Assembly: GCF_036174265.1 (NCBI RefSeq)
Contig: NZ_CP108055.1
Location: 6,634,001-6,698,000, forward strand
Length of the DNA: 64,000 bases
Direction: 5' to 3'
DNA from: Streptomyces sp. NBC_00285
Lineage (GTDB): Bacteria > Actinomycetota > Actinomycetes > Streptomycetales > Streptomycetaceae
Positions within the stretch are counted from its first letter, which is position 1. Every line of letters begins with the position of its first letter. The position numbers and the translations under genes are program-made. Positions 10,141 to 19,025 of this stretch are shown piece after piece. Under the pieces are notes generated by a model. That model saw nothing but the letters and a program-made list of their open reading frames with translations. It did no database searches and was not told where the DNA came from.

Positions 10141-11043
10141 ATGAGCGGTTGGAACGGCGACAGCTCCGGTTCCGGAGCGGAACGCGCACCGAGCGAGGAG
10201 AGAGGCCGGGCGGCCTGGAGCTCGGGGGAGACGGGGGTCGCACCGCGGTGGGCCGCCGCGGAGGAGACGGGAGCCGCGCAGCGGTGGGCTTCCGCGGAGA
10301 CGCAGACCTCGTTCGTCCCACCGTGGGCGGGAGCCGCGCCGACGCAGTCCTCGCCGCTCGCGCCTTCCTGGACGGTGGCCGTCACCGCCCCGCCCCGGAC
10401 GCCGCCCGCGCCGCATCGAATCCGGCGGGTGCTGGGCGCCCTCGCCGTGGCCGTCCTGGTCGGGGTCTCGGTCGGCGCGGGGGTCTGGTTCCTCATCCGG
10501 GACACCTCCCTCGGGGCCCGCACCGGATCCGGTCCGGCCCCGAGTGTCTCGGCCGCCTCGTCCTCGTCGCCTTCCACCTCCACGGCCACCGGCACGTACC
10601 GCCGCACCCGGGACCCCGTCGGCTACACGATCGACGTCCCCCGGGGCTGGACCCGTACCCAGAAGCAGGGCCGACTCGCTCCCGTCGTCGTCTACGACGC
10701 CCCCGCGGACGGCCGCCGGCTGCAGATCTTCCGGCTCGTGGAGGACACCCCGGCCCGCTCACTCGAACTGGCCGAGAACGACCCCGGCTACGGCTTCTCG
10801 CGCCAGCCCGGCTACCAGGTCCTCGACCGGGCCTCCGGCACCACCTGGGCCGAACTCGCCTACCGCTACGACGACCCGGACCTCGGTGCCCGCCAGGTCG
10901 TCGACCACCGCTTCGAGGCCGCCGACGGCACGCTGTACGCGATCCGTGCCACCGGCCCCGCACCGCTCGCGTCCGCCCTGGTGCGCGAGCCGCTCACCCG
11001 GGCACTGAGCTCCTTCTGCCCGGCGGACACGGAGTGCGGCTGA
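10141..11043 (+). CDS. Single-pass membrane protein of unknown function
   Basis: A 300-residue protein. Residues 1-95 are Trp/Ala/Glu-rich and disordered, with two copies of an (A/G)AAQRWA/PRWAAAEE-like unit. One membrane span lies at about 100-122 (VLGALAVAVLVGVSVGAGVWFLI). The extracytoplasmic domain (about 150-300) is compact, with YRRTRDPVGYTIDVPRGWTR, LQIFRLVEDTPARSLELA and CPADTEC near the end. This outer domain resembles the C-terminal parts of some actinobacterial Ser/Thr kinases and secreted proteins, but I cannot name a family. ATG at 10141. Probably transcribed alone after the mdh terminator. Confidence 0.78.
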   Translation: MSGWNGDSSGSGAERAPSEERGRAAWSSGETGVAPRWAAAEETGAAQRWASAETQTSFVPPWAGAAPTQSSPLAPSWTVAVTAPPRTPPAPHRIRRVLGALAVAVLVGVSVGAGVWFLIRDTSLGARTGSGPAPSVSAASSSSPSTSTATGTYRRTRDPVGYTIDVPRGWTRTQKQGRLAPVVVYDAPADGRRLQIFRLVEDTPARSLELAENDPGYGFSRQPGYQVLDRASGTTWAELAYRYDDPDLGARQVVDHRFEAADGTLYAIRATGPAPLASALVREPLTRALSSFCPADTECG

Positions 11044-11077
11044 GTCCGGCTGAGTCCGCCATCCGCAGAGCCGCCCC

Positions 11078-11368
11078 TCACGGTAAGGAGTGCGTACGAG
11101 CGCGCGGGCCCGGCGGGACGACACACCTGCCCGCCGCCCGCCGTCCCGGTGTGGAGTGGCGCAGACAACTCGACGCCGCCGGAAGGGGCGTGGCGCCACA
11201 GGGAGTACGGCGACGCGTCGGGCTGCGCACCTGCTGTCCGGGGCGGACGTCGGGCCCGGCGAGGGTGTCGCCCTCGATGTGCACGCGGCGCTCACCGGCC
11301 GGTTCGGTGTCGGTGACGATGCCGCGGAGCATCAGCAGGCCGACGACCGGGTTCAGGAGGGAGAGCAC
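11078..11368 (-). CDS. Possible small protein of unknown function
   Basis: A GTG start at 11368 is preceded by GAGGAG at good spacing. The first 40 residues look coding and include a hydrophobic stretch (LSLLNPVVGLLMLRGIV, then TEPAGERRVHIEGDTLAG). The last half is Arg/Pro/Ser-rich and looks like non-coding GC-rich DNA, so the true protein may be shorter and truncated by a frameshift. I recognise no family. Confidence 0.35.
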   Translation of the reverse strand: MLSLLNPVVGLLMLRGIVTDTEPAGERRVHIEGDTLAGPDVRPGQQVRSPTRRRTPCGATPLPAASSCLRHSTPGRRAAGRCVVPPGPRARTHSLP

Positions 11369-11576
11369 GGCGGCTCCTCGGTCAACTCGGGTGCGGTCGG
11401 GGGCGGTTGGTACAGCGGCGGGCAGAACGCGACAGTACTCGTTTCCGGGCGAACGCGATAGTGCGTGAATGTCCGGACCGGTCGGCCGTAGGGCGAGGCC
11501 GCGCGCGGGGGCGTCCGCCCGCACCGGACAGGTGGCCCGTGACCGTCCCGGTTTTCCCCGGCGGCGGTGCGTCTCC

Positions 11577-11738
11577 ATGAGCCACGCGCACGCCGAGAGC
11601 CACCACGGTTCGACGCCCTGGCGCGACGAGGCCGCCGAGGCGCTTGAACGCCGTACGCGAACTCCGCGCCGACCTCACCGGACTCCGGGCCACCGACGGG
11701 ACGGCCGCGCTGGACACGACACACCCGGGCTGCGGTGA
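11577..11738 (+). pseudogene. Possible frameshifted gene fragment
   Basis: An ATG at 11577 opens STPWRDEAAEALERR, which then degenerates. In the next frame the text continues as NAVRELRADLTGLRATDGTA. The two pieces together read like one short alpha-helical protein broken by a frameshift. The evidence is only composition and continuity, so confidence is low. Confidence 0.25.
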
Positions 11739-11784
11739 CGGTCGAAGGCTCACCCCCGGCCCCGCTCGGTGGTGTCCGGCCGTG

Positions 11785-12585
11785 TCACACGCCCTGCAAC
11801 TCGTCCTGCAGCTTCCCCACGTCCACGCTGTCGTCCGCCGACGGCGTCTTCGACGGGACCGGTTCGCCGTAGTCCGAGAGGGACAGGGTCGTGTCGGTTC
11901 CGGCACCCTTCTGGGTGGCCCGCACCAGCCGGTGCGGAGAGTCCGAAGTGACGTACAGGACAACCGAGTTGCCCTCCGACGTGCCCTTCAGCGGGATCAC
12001 GTCCGTGCCGTCGATCCTCGTCTCCCTGCCCTTCGTGAGCCGCCCCGGGTCGGAGGAGTCGCCGGTGATGTCCTTCTGGAAGGACGTCAGATCGCAGGTG
12101 TCGGCCATGCCCCGCAGCATGGCGTCGTGCGTGGAGCCGTGGATGATGGGGGTCCCCCCGCTCGAACGAAGTTGAGAGTGGGGGAGGTTCTTGAAGAGCT
12201 CGGCCACCGCGTCACCCTGCCCGCCCGGCACCTGCGCCTTCCAGAACGCGGTGTCCGGCTTCATCCACACCTCGTCGCCCCGCTTGATGATCTCGACGCC
12301 GCCGCCACCGGAGCCCATCCGCAGTGATCCGGCACAGTTGCCGTCCTGGTCGAGGGCGAGGTCCATCGAGGTGGGCTGCGTCCTGCTGGTCTTCGTGTCC
12401 GCGCCGCGGTCCGTCAGCTTCAGATGGACGGACTCGGCGTCGAGGAGGTTCTTCTTCGCCTGGTGGACCAGCTCGCGTGCGCTCGGGCCGTCGGCGGTCG
12501 TAGCGGCGGCGGCGACCGGGGCGAGGCCCGGTGACAGGAGCAGGGCGGCACTCACCGCCGTACGGATCCATGCTCTCCGTGCCAT
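11785..12585 (-). CDS. Secreted LppX/LprG-like protein with an inserted repeat peptide
   Basis: A 266-residue protein with a signal peptide (MARRAWIRTAVSAALLLSPG, then APVAAAATT) but no lipobox Cys, so it is probably secreted. The body resembles the LppX_LprAFG/LolA-like fold of actinobacterial envelope proteins: ARELVHQAKKNLLDAESVHLKL, VEIIKRGDEVWMKPDTAFWKAQV, VIPLKGTSEGNSVVLYVTSDSPHRLVR. Those family members carry lipids, so a lipid-binding role is possible but unproven. ATG at 12585 follows GGAGGTGACGCC. Around residues 134-146 the peptide PHSQLRSSGGTPI is encoded by a repetitive hairpin and looks like an in-frame insertion. Divergent from the betaine operon. Confidence 0.8.
   Translation of the reverse strand: MARRAWIRTAVSAALLLSPGLAPVAAAATTADGPSARELVHQAKKNLLDAESVHLKLTDRGADTKTSRTQPTSMDLALDQDGNCAGSLRMGSGGGGVEIIKRGDEVWMKPDTAFWKAQVPGGQGDAVAELFKNLPHSQLRSSGGTPIIHGSTHDAMLRGMADTCDLTSFQKDITGDSSDPGRLTKGRETRIDGTDVIPLKGTSEGNSVVLYVTSDSPHRLVRATQKGAGTDTTLSLSDYGEPVPSKTPSADDSVDVGKLQDELQGV
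12147..12186. repeat. Small repetitive hairpin inserted in a coding frame
   Basis: A 40-base unit runs from GGGGGTCCCCCC to GTGGGGGAG around a GAA-centred imperfect stem. I recall this type of CCCCC...GGGGG hairpin (with CAACTTCG/CGAAGTTG-like core) as a frequent intergenic repeat in Streptomyces. Here it lies inside an ORF and keeps the reading frame. Confidence 0.6.
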
Positions 12586-12671
12586 GGCGTCACCTCCATG
12601 GGGGCAGGTCCAGCGTACGATTTACACCATTTGGCCGCATGTTCAGTGACCCAGCACACTTTCGGCCATCG

Positions 12672-12685
12672 ATTGCGCATGCAAT
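12672..12685. promoter_or_regulatory. Short palindrome before the betaine genes
   Basis: ATTGC-GCAT-GCAAT lies about 90 bases upstream of the aldehyde dehydrogenase start, in the divergent promoter region 12586-12774. It could be an operator. No regulator gene of the BetI type is adjacent. Confidence 0.35.
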
Positions 12686-12774
12686 GGGAGGTCATGGGCA
12701 GGCGATGACGGTCCCGGTGAGTGGCATGTGTGTGACGCAGGGGCACTGAACTGGAACGGAAGGCAACATCGATC

Positions 12775-14301
12775 ATGGCCGGACAGCAGGCGCGGCAGGA
12801 GCCGCAGACCATCCATGCGGGCGGCGAATGGCGTGCAGCCGTTTCCGGAGCCACCCGCGAGATTCTCGACCCCGCTGACGCGCGACCGTTCGCCGTGGTC
12901 GCGGAGGGCGACGAGAAGGACACCGACCTGGCGGTCGCCGCCGCCCGCCAGGCCTTCGACGGCGGCCAGGGCGCCTGGCCGCTGACTCCGGTCGCCGAAC
13001 GCGCCGCACTGCTGCGCCGCGTCGCCGATCTTCTCGTACGCGACCGCGAAGAACTCGGGCTCCTTGAGAGCCGGGACGCGGGCAAGACCGTGGAGGAGGG
13101 CCGGGTCGACATCGACTGTGTCGCCGACGCCTTCCGCTACTTCGCCGACCTCGTGGCCGCCGAGGCGCCCGGCCGGGTCGTGGACGCGGGTTCGCCCGAC
13201 ATCCACAGCGTCGTCGTGCACGAGCCCGTCGGTGTGTGCGCGCTGATCACCCCCTGGAACTACCCGCTCCTCCAGGCCAGTTGGAAGATCGCCCCGGCGC
13301 TCGCCGCCGGCAACACCTTCGTGGTCAAGCCGAGCGAGATCACCCCGATGACGACGATCGCGCTCATCGAGCTGCTGGCCGAGGCCGGTCTGCCTCAGGG
13401 CGTCGCCAACATCGTCACCGGGCCGGGCCACACCGTCGGTGCCCGGCTCGCCGAGCACCCCGACGTCGATCTCGTCTCCTTCACCGGCGGCCTGATCAGC
13501 GGCACCAAGGTCGCCCAGGCGGCCGCTCCCAGCGTCAAGAAGGTCGCCCTCGAACTCGGCGGCAAGAACCCCAACGTCGTCTTCGCCGACGCCTGCGCCA
13601 CCCCCGAGGCCTTCGACACCGCCGTCGACCAGGCCCTCAACGCCGCGTTCATCCACAGCGGCCAGGTCTGCTCGGCGGGCGGCCGCCTCATCGTCGAGGA
13701 GTCGGTGAGGGATCGTTTCGTCACCGAACTCGCCCGCAGGGCCGGGCAGATCCGCCTCGGCCGCGGTACCGAGGACGGCGTCGAGTGCGGGCCCCTGGTC
13801 TCCGAGCAGCAGCGCGCCAAGGTCGAGGCGTACGTCGCCTCCGCACTGGAGGAGGGCGCGGTGCTGCGCTCCGGCGGGCAGCGGCCCAAGCCGGCCGCGG
13901 AACGCCCGGAGGACGGCTACTTCTACGAGCCGACCGTCCTCGACCGCTGCCACCGCGAGATGCGGGTCGTCCGGGAGGAGGTCTTCGGGCCGGTTCTCAC
14001 CGTCGAGACCTTCCGGACCGAGGAGGAGGCCGTGGCCCTCGCCAACGACACCGAGTACGGCCTCGCCGGTGCCGTCTGGACCGCCGACGCCGGACGCGCC
14101 CGCCGGGTCGCGGGACGGCTGCGCCACGGAACCATCTGGATCAACGACTTCCACCCCTATCTTCCGCAGGCGGAGTGGGGCGGCTTCGGCAAGAGCGGAG
14201 TGGGCCGTGAACTCGGTCCCGCCGGGCTTGCCGAGTACCGCGAGACCAAGCACGTCTACCAGAACCTGGCGCCGAAGCCGGTGCGGTGGTTCGCAGGCTG
14301 A
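12775..14301 (+). CDS. betB: Betaine-aldehyde dehydrogenase-like aldehyde dehydrogenase
   Basis: A 508-residue NAD(P)-dependent aldehyde dehydrogenase, expected to oxidise betaine aldehyde to glycine betaine. Family signatures: ITPWNYPLLQASWKIAPALA (about 158-177), cofactor site FVVKPSEITP, catalytic Glu in ALELGGKNPNVVFADA and catalytic Cys in FIHSGQVCSAGGRLIVEE. The C-terminus has WGGFGKSGVGRELGPAGLAEYRETKHVY. Substrate assignment rests mainly on context: choline dehydrogenase and a betaine-type ABC transporter follow on the same strand. Length is normal. The gene starts the module and reads away from a divergent promoter region. Confidence 0.92.
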   Translation: MAGQQARQEPQTIHAGGEWRAAVSGATREILDPADARPFAVVAEGDEKDTDLAVAAARQAFDGGQGAWPLTPVAERAALLRRVADLLVRDREELGLLESRDAGKTVEEGRVDIDCVADAFRYFADLVAAEAPGRVVDAGSPDIHSVVVHEPVGVCALITPWNYPLLQASWKIAPALAAGNTFVVKPSEITPMTTIALIELLAEAGLPQGVANIVTGPGHTVGARLAEHPDVDLVSFTGGLISGTKVAQAAAPSVKKVALELGGKNPNVVFADACATPEAFDTAVDQALNAAFIHSGQVCSAGGRLIVEESVRDRFVTELARRAGQIRLGRGTEDGVECGPLVSEQQRAKVEAYVASALEEGAVLRSGGQRPKPAAERPEDGYFYEPTVLDRCHREMRVVREEVFGPVLTVETFRTEEEAVALANDTEYGLAGAVWTADAGRARRVAGRLRHGTIWINDFHPYLPQAEWGGFGKSGVGRELGPAGLAEYRETKHVYQNLAPKPVRWFAG

Positions 14302-14304
14302 GCC

Positions 14305-14354
14305 GGTCGGTCACCGGGTCGGTCGGTCACTCGGCCACTGAGGCAGTCGGTCAC
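14305..14354. repeat. Short direct repeats in the betB-betA gap
   Basis: GGTCGGTCAC occurs at 14305-14314 and 14321-14330, and GTCGGTCAC again at 14346-14354, in the 186-base intergenic region. They may be slippage products or binding sites; nothing else is seen in the gap. Confidence 0.4.
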
Positions 14355-14487
14355 TGAGCCAGGCGGGTCCTGGGTCATCGTGCCGCCGGGGTTCAGAGGC
14401 CGATCCGATCGGCCACCGGACCACCGACCCTGAGTCCCCACCCGTCTTCCCCTCTCCCCCCACGCAAGACTCTCCTGGAGTACCCCC

Positions 14488-16011
14488 ATGCACGAGAACG
14501 AATACGACTACGTCGTGATCGGCGGTGGAACGGCAGGCTCCGTCATAGCCTCCCGGCTCACCGAGAACCCCGATGTGACCGTCGCCGTCATCGAGGGCGG
14601 CCCCAGCGACGTCGGCAGAGACGACGTCCTCACCCTGCGCCGCTGGATGGGCCTCCTCGGCGGCGAGCTCGACTACGACTACCCCACCACCGAGCAGCCG
14701 CGCGGCAACTCCCACATCCGGCACAGCCGCGCACGGGTCCTGGGCGGCTGTTCCTCCCACAACACCCTCATCGCCTTCAAGCCGCTGCCCTCCGACTGGG
14801 ACGAGTGGGAGGAGGCCGGCGCCAAGGGCTGGGGCGCGGTGCCGATGGAGGCGTACTACGCCCGGCTGAAGAACAACATCGTCCCGGTCGACGAGAAGGA
14901 CCGGAACGCCATCGCCCGCGACTTCGTCGACGCGGCCCAGAAGGCGCTGGACGTCCCCCGCGTCGAGGGCTTCAACAAGAAGCCGTTCGACGACGGCGTC
15001 GGCTTCTTCGACCTCGCCTACCACCCGGAGAACAACAAGCGCTCCTCGGCGTCGGTGGCGTATCTGCACCCGGTGATGGACGAGCGGCAGAACCTCACGA
15101 TCCTGCTGGAGACCTGGGCCCACAAACTGGAGCTCGACGGCACGCGCGCGCGAGGCGTCCACGTGCGAGCGAAGGACGGCGAGGAGACCCTGATCAGGGC
15201 CCGCCGCGAGGTCGTCCTGTGCGCGGGCGCCGTCGACTCGCCCCGGCTGCTGCTCCACTCGGGCATCGGCCCCCGCAAGGACCTCGAAGCGCTCGGCATC
15301 CCCGTCGTGCACGACCTGCCGGGCGTCGGCGAGAACCTCCTCGACCATCCCGAGTCGGTGATCGTCTGGGAGACGAACGGACCGATCCCCGAGAACTCCG
15401 CGATGGACTCCGACGCGGGCCTGTTCGTGCGCCGCGACCCCGACCACGCCGGCCCTGACCTGATGTTCCACTTCTACCAGGTCCCCTTCACGGACAACCC
15501 TGAACGTCTCGGTTACGAACGCCCGGCGTACGGCGTCTCGATGACCCCGAACATCCCCAAGCCGAAGAGCCGCGGCCGTCTCTATCTGACCAGTGCGGAC
15601 CCGGCCGTGAAGCCCGCCCTCGACTTCCGGTACTTCACCGACGAGGACGACCACGACGGCCGCACCCTCGTCGACGGCATCAGGATCGCCCGCGAGGTCG
15701 CGCGGACCGAACCGCTCGCCGGCTGGCTGAAGCGGGAGGTGTGCCCAGGCCCCGACGTCACCGGTGACGAGGAGCTGAGCGAGTACGCCCGCAAGGTCGC
15801 GCACACCGTGTACCACCCGGCCGGCACCTGCCGTATGGGTGCCGCCGAGGACGAACAGGCCGTCGTCGACCCCGAGTTGCGGGTCCGCGGGCTGGACGGC
15901 ATCCGGATCGCCGACGCGTCCGTGTTCCCGACCATGACCGCCGTGAACCCCATGATCGGGGTGCTCATGGTCGGTGAGAAAGCCGTTGACCTGCTCGGAG
16001 GTGGTGTGTGA
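14488..16011 (+). CDS. betA: Choline dehydrogenase-like GMC flavoprotein oxidoreductase
   Basis: A 507-residue GMC oxidoreductase. The FAD loop is [19 protein letters not shown] at the N-terminus. GMC signature 1 is in [19 protein letters not shown] and signature 2 in [20 protein letters not shown]. The catalytic His is in [11 protein letters not shown], and [15 protein letters not shown] closes the flavin site. It should oxidise choline to betaine aldehyde, the substrate of the preceding dehydrogenase. The stop overlaps the start of the ABC ATPase gene (TGATG), so synthesis and uptake genes are coupled. Choice of choline rather than another alcohol is inferred from the neighbours. Confidence 0.9.
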   Translation: MHENEYDYVVIGGGTAGSVIASRLTENPDVTVAVIEGGPSDVGRDDVLTLRRWMGLLGGELDYDYPTTEQPRGNSHIRHSRARVLGGCSSHNTLIAFKPLPSDWDEWEEAGAKGWGAVPMEAYYARLKNNIVPVDEKDRNAIARDFVDAAQKALDVPRVEGFNKKPFDDGVGFFDLAYHPENNKRSSASVAYLHPVMDERQNLTILLETWAHKLELDGTRARGVHVRAKDGEETLIRARREVVLCAGAVDSPRLLLHSGIGPRKDLEALGIPVVHDLPGVGENLLDHPESVIVWETNGPIPENSAMDSDAGLFVRRDPDHAGPDLMFHFYQVPFTDNPERLGYERPAYGVSMTPNIPKPKSRGRLYLTSADPAVKPALDFRYFTDEDDHDGRTLVDGIRIAREVARTEPLAGWLKREVCPGPDVTGDEELSEYARKVAHTVYHPAGTCRMGAAEDEQAVVDPELRVRGLDGIRIADASVFPTMTAVNPMIGVLMVGEKAVDLLGGGV

Positions 16012-17087
16012 TGAGTACGACCGCGACCCTGGACAAGCCGCCGACCACGGAGCCGGTGTTCTCCGTCGACGGCCTGTGGAAGGTCTTCGGCCCCAAGGCG
16101 GAACGCGTCCCCGCCGACGCCGAACTGGCCGCCCTCGACCCCGCCGACCTGCGCGCCCGCACCGGCTGCACGGCCGCCGTCCGGGACGTCGGCTTCGATG
16201 TCCGCAAGGGCGAGGTCTTCGTCGTCATGGGCCTGTCCGGCTCCGGGAAGTCCACGCTGGTGCGCTGTCTGACCCGCCTCATCGAACCGACGGCCGGCAC
16301 GATCTGCATCGACGGCGAGGACGTCCGCGCGATGGACAAGTCCCGGCTGCGTGAACTGCGCCGGCACCGCGCCGCGATGGTCTTCCAGCACTTCGGTCTC
16401 CTCCCGCACCGCACGGTCCTCGACAACGTGGCGTACGGCCTGGAGATCCAGGGCATGAGCAAGGCCGAGCGCCGGGCGCGGGCCGCCGAGGTCGTCACGA
16501 AGGTCGGCCTGGAGGGCATGGAACAGCGCAAGCCCTCCCAGCTGTCCGGTGGCCAGCAGCAACGCGTCGGTCTGGCACGGGCGTTGGCGGTGGACCCCCA
16601 GGTCCTGCTGTTCGACGAGCCGTTCAGCGCCCTCGACCCGCTGATCCGGCGGGACATGCAGGAGGAGGTCGTCCGCCTGCACCGTGAGGAGGGCCGCACG
16701 ATGGTCTTCATCACCCACGACCTGAACGAGGCCCTCAAACTCGGCGACCGCATCGCCCTGATGCGGGACGGCAGGGTGGTCCAGATGGGCACCCCGGAGG
16801 AGATCGTCGGCTCCCCGGCCGACGACTATGTCCGCGAGTTCGTCCGGGACGTGCCGCGCGAGCAGGTCATGACGGTCCGCAGGGCCATGCGGACCGGCGG
16901 CTGCGCAGGCCCGGACCACCCGGGCGCACTGGCCCCGAACGCCGTGGTCGCCGACGCCATCAAGGTCGTCGCCCGGAGCGGCCGGCCGGTGTGCGTCGTG
17001 GAGAACGGGCGCTGCCTGGGCGTCGTCGACCACGAGCGTCTCATCGACGTCGTGGCCGGAACGGAGCTCCGCAAGGAGGCCGTCTGA
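16011..17087 (+). CDS. Glycine betaine/proline ABC transporter ATP-binding protein
   Basis: A 358-residue ProV/OpuAA-type ATPase. The typical N-terminal extension of the subfamily is present ([19 protein letters not shown]), then Walker [10 protein letters not shown], signature [15 protein letters not shown], Walker [14 protein letters not shown] and the switch His in FITHDLNEA. The C-terminal about 90 residues are a CBS-like regulatory part, which in OpuA senses ionic strength. ATG at 16011 overlaps the betA stop; a GTG three bases earlier is an alternative. It energises the permease encoded next, which overlaps by one base. Confidence 0.93.
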   Translation: MSTTATLDKPPTTEPVFSVDGLWKVFGPKAERVPADAELAALDPADLRARTGCTAAVRDVGFDVRKGEVFVVMGLSGSGKSTLVRCLTRLIEPTAGTICIDGEDVRAMDKSRLRELRRHRAAMVFQHFGLLPHRTVLDNVAYGLEIQGMSKAERRARAAEVVTKVGLEGMEQRKPSQLSGGQQQRVGLARALAVDPQVLLFDEPFSALDPLIRRDMQEEVVRLHREEGRTMVFITHDLNEALKLGDRIALMRDGRVVQMGTPEEIVGSPADDYVREFVRDVPREQVMTVRRAMRTGGCAGPDHPGALAPNAVVADAIKVVARSGRPVCVVENGRCLGVVDHERLIDVVAGTELRKEAV

Positions 17088-19024
17088 TGGCGACCGTCAC
17101 CGCGTCCACGCCCCGCACCCTCCCCAGCGGCCTGCTGAAGCACCGGGCGGTCCACAAGCTCCTGCTCATCGCCCTCGCCGCGGCCGTTCTCGTTCCCCTT
17201 GCCAACGCCCAATGGGCCAGCGGCAGTTGGCCCGACGCCCTCACCGTCGACCTCACCGGCCCGCTCGGCAAGGTGAGCGACTGGATCATCGACAACCGGG
17301 ACAGCCATCCCCTGTTCCTCTACTTCTTCGGCTACGTCAGCAACGCCGTCGTCATCTCCGTACGGGCCGTGTACCTGGTCCTGCTCGGCGCGGGCTGGGC
17401 CGGTGTCACCGCGTTCGGCGCCCTCGTGGCCTGGCGTGTCGCCGGTGTCAGGCTCGCCCTGGGCACGACGGCGGCGTTCCTCGCCTGCGGTCTGCTCGGC
17501 ATGTGGGTCCCGACCATGCAGACCCTCGCCCTGATGGTCGTCGCCGTCCTCGCCTCGGTCGTCGTCGGCGCCCTGCTGGGGCTCGCCGCCGGACTGTCCG
17601 ACCGTATGGACAGGATCCTGCGCCCGGTCCTGGACACCATGCAGGTCATGCCCGCCTACGCCTACCTCCTCCCGGTGGTCCTGGTCTTCGGCATGGGCGT
17701 CCCGGCCGCCGTCCTCGCGACCGTCGTCTACGCCGCCCCGCCCATGGCCCGACTCACCGCGCTCGGCCTGCAGGGCGCGGACAAGGAGGTGCTGGAAGCG
17801 GTCGAGTCGCTCGGCACCACCGCCCGGCAGCGGCTGCTGACCGCCCGTATCCCGCTGGCCCGCAAGGAGCTCCTCCTCGGCCTCAACCAGACGATCATGA
17901 TGGCGCTGTCGATGGCCGTCATCGCGTCCGTGATCGGCGCCGGCGGCCTCGGAGACCGCGTCTACCAGGCGCTGGCCTCGGTCGACGTGGGCGCGGCCCT
18001 CGCGGCCGGCATCCCGATCGTGCTGCTGGCCGTCGTCCTGGACCGGGTGACCGCAGCGGCGGGCGACGGGATCGAGCGGCCCGGTCGCGCGGGCTGGGCC
18101 TACGCCCTCGTCGCCGCCGTGGCCGTGGCGGTCGTCGGACGCCTGGCGGGCCGCCTCGACTGGCCCGGCTCCTGGACCCTGAACATCGCCGAGCCCGTCA
18201 ACCGGGCCGTCGACTGGATGACCGGCCACCTCTACTCCGGCGTCCCCCTCATCGGCGGCACCGCCGACTGGGCGGCCCACTTCACCACCTGGATCCTCGA
18301 CCCGGTCCGCGACGGTCTGCAGGCACTGCCCTGGTGGTCCGTCCTGCTCATCGTCGCCACCCTGGCCTGGCTGATCGGCACTTGGCGCACCGCGCTCACC
18401 GCGGTCCTCGCCATGGCCGCGATCGGCGTGCTCGGTGTGTGGACACCCGCGCTGGACACCCTGTCGCAGGTCCTGGCGGCCGTCGCCGTCACCCTCGTGC
18501 TGGGCTTCGCGACCGCCGTCGCCGCGGCCCGCAGCGACCGCGTCGAACGACTGCTGCGGCCCGTCCTGGACGTCTTCCAGACGATGCCGCAGTTCGTCTA
18601 CCTGATCCCGGTCGTCGCGCTGTTCGGCGTGGGCCGCGCGCCCGCCGCCGCGGCGGCCGTCGTCTACGCGCTGCCCGCCGTCGTCCGCATCACCACGCAG
18701 GGCCTGCGCCAGGTCGACCCGGCCGCCATGGAGGCGTCGAGGTCGCTCGGCGCGACCAGCCGGCAGCAGCTGCGGCAGGTCCAACTCCCGCTCGCCCGGC
18801 CCGCGTTGCTGCTCGCCGTCAACCAGGGCGTGGTCCTCGTCCTCGCCGTCGTCGTCATCGGCGGCCTGGTCGGCGGCGGCGCACTCGGCTACGACACCGT
18901 CTTCGGACTCGCCCAGGGCGACCTGGCTACCGGACTCGTCGCCGGCGCGGCCATCGTCTGCCTCGGCCTGATGCTCGACCGGGTCACCCAGCCGACAGAA
19001 CGCCGCACCAGGAAGGGAGCCTGA
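17087..19024 (+). CDS. Double-length glycine betaine ABC transporter permease
   Basis: A 645-residue membrane protein containing two complete BPD_transp_1 (ProW/OpuAB) permease units in tandem. Unit 1 has the EAA-type loop LEAVESLGTTARQRLLTARIPLARKE (about residues 240-265); unit 2 has MEASRSLGATSRQQLRQVQLPLARP (about 545-570). Each is preceded by a family motif before the loop (LDTMQVMPAYAYLLPVV and LDVFQTMPQFVYLIPVV). A single polypeptide could supply both transmembrane halves of the transporter, in place of the usual homodimer. The ATG at 17087 overlaps the ATPase stop. About twelve or more spans are predicted by eye. The fusion is known from some actinobacteria. Confidence 0.92.
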   Translation: MATVTASTPRTLPSGLLKHRAVHKLLLIALAAAVLVPLANAQWASGSWPDALTVDLTGPLGKVSDWIIDNRDSHPLFLYFFGYVSNAVVISVRAVYLVLLGAGWAGVTAFGALVAWRVAGVRLALGTTAAFLACGLLGMWVPTMQTLALMVVAVLASVVVGALLGLAAGLSDRMDRILRPVLDTMQVMPAYAYLLPVVLVFGMGVPAAVLATVVYAAPPMARLTALGLQGADKEVLEAVESLGTTARQRLLTARIPLARKELLLGLNQTIMMALSMAVIASVIGAGGLGDRVYQALASVDVGAALAAGIPIVLLAVVLDRVTAAAGDGIERPGRAGWAYALVAAVAVAVVGRLAGRLDWPGSWTLNIAEPVNRAVDWMTGHLYSGVPLIGGTADWAAHFTTWILDPVRDGLQALPWWSVLLIVATLAWLIGTWRTALTAVLAMAAIGVLGVWTPALDTLSQVLAAVAVTLVLGFATAVAAARSDRVERLLRPVLDVFQTMPQFVYLIPVVALFGVGRAPAAAAAVVYALPAVVRITTQGLRQVDPAAMEASRSLGATSRQQLRQVQLPLARPALLLAVNQGVVLVLAVVVIGGLVGGGALGYDTVFGLAQGDLATGLVAGAAIVCLGLMLDRVTQPTERRTRKGA

Positions 19025-19025
19025 C

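Larger units (their letters stand above)
11044..11784. other. 741-base stretch without a clear gene
   Basis: This gap between a rightward and a leftward gene has no ORF with convincing composition over its length. It contains two weak coding hints listed separately (a small leftward ORF and a possible frameshifted rightward fragment). No IS ends, tRNA or clear terminators were recognised. Confidence 0.5.

Noticed and set aside
12643..14253. 536-residue minus-strand frame opposite the aldehyde dehydrogenase
   Set aside because: Typical antisense composition; the plus strand encodes a full ALDH with all motifs.
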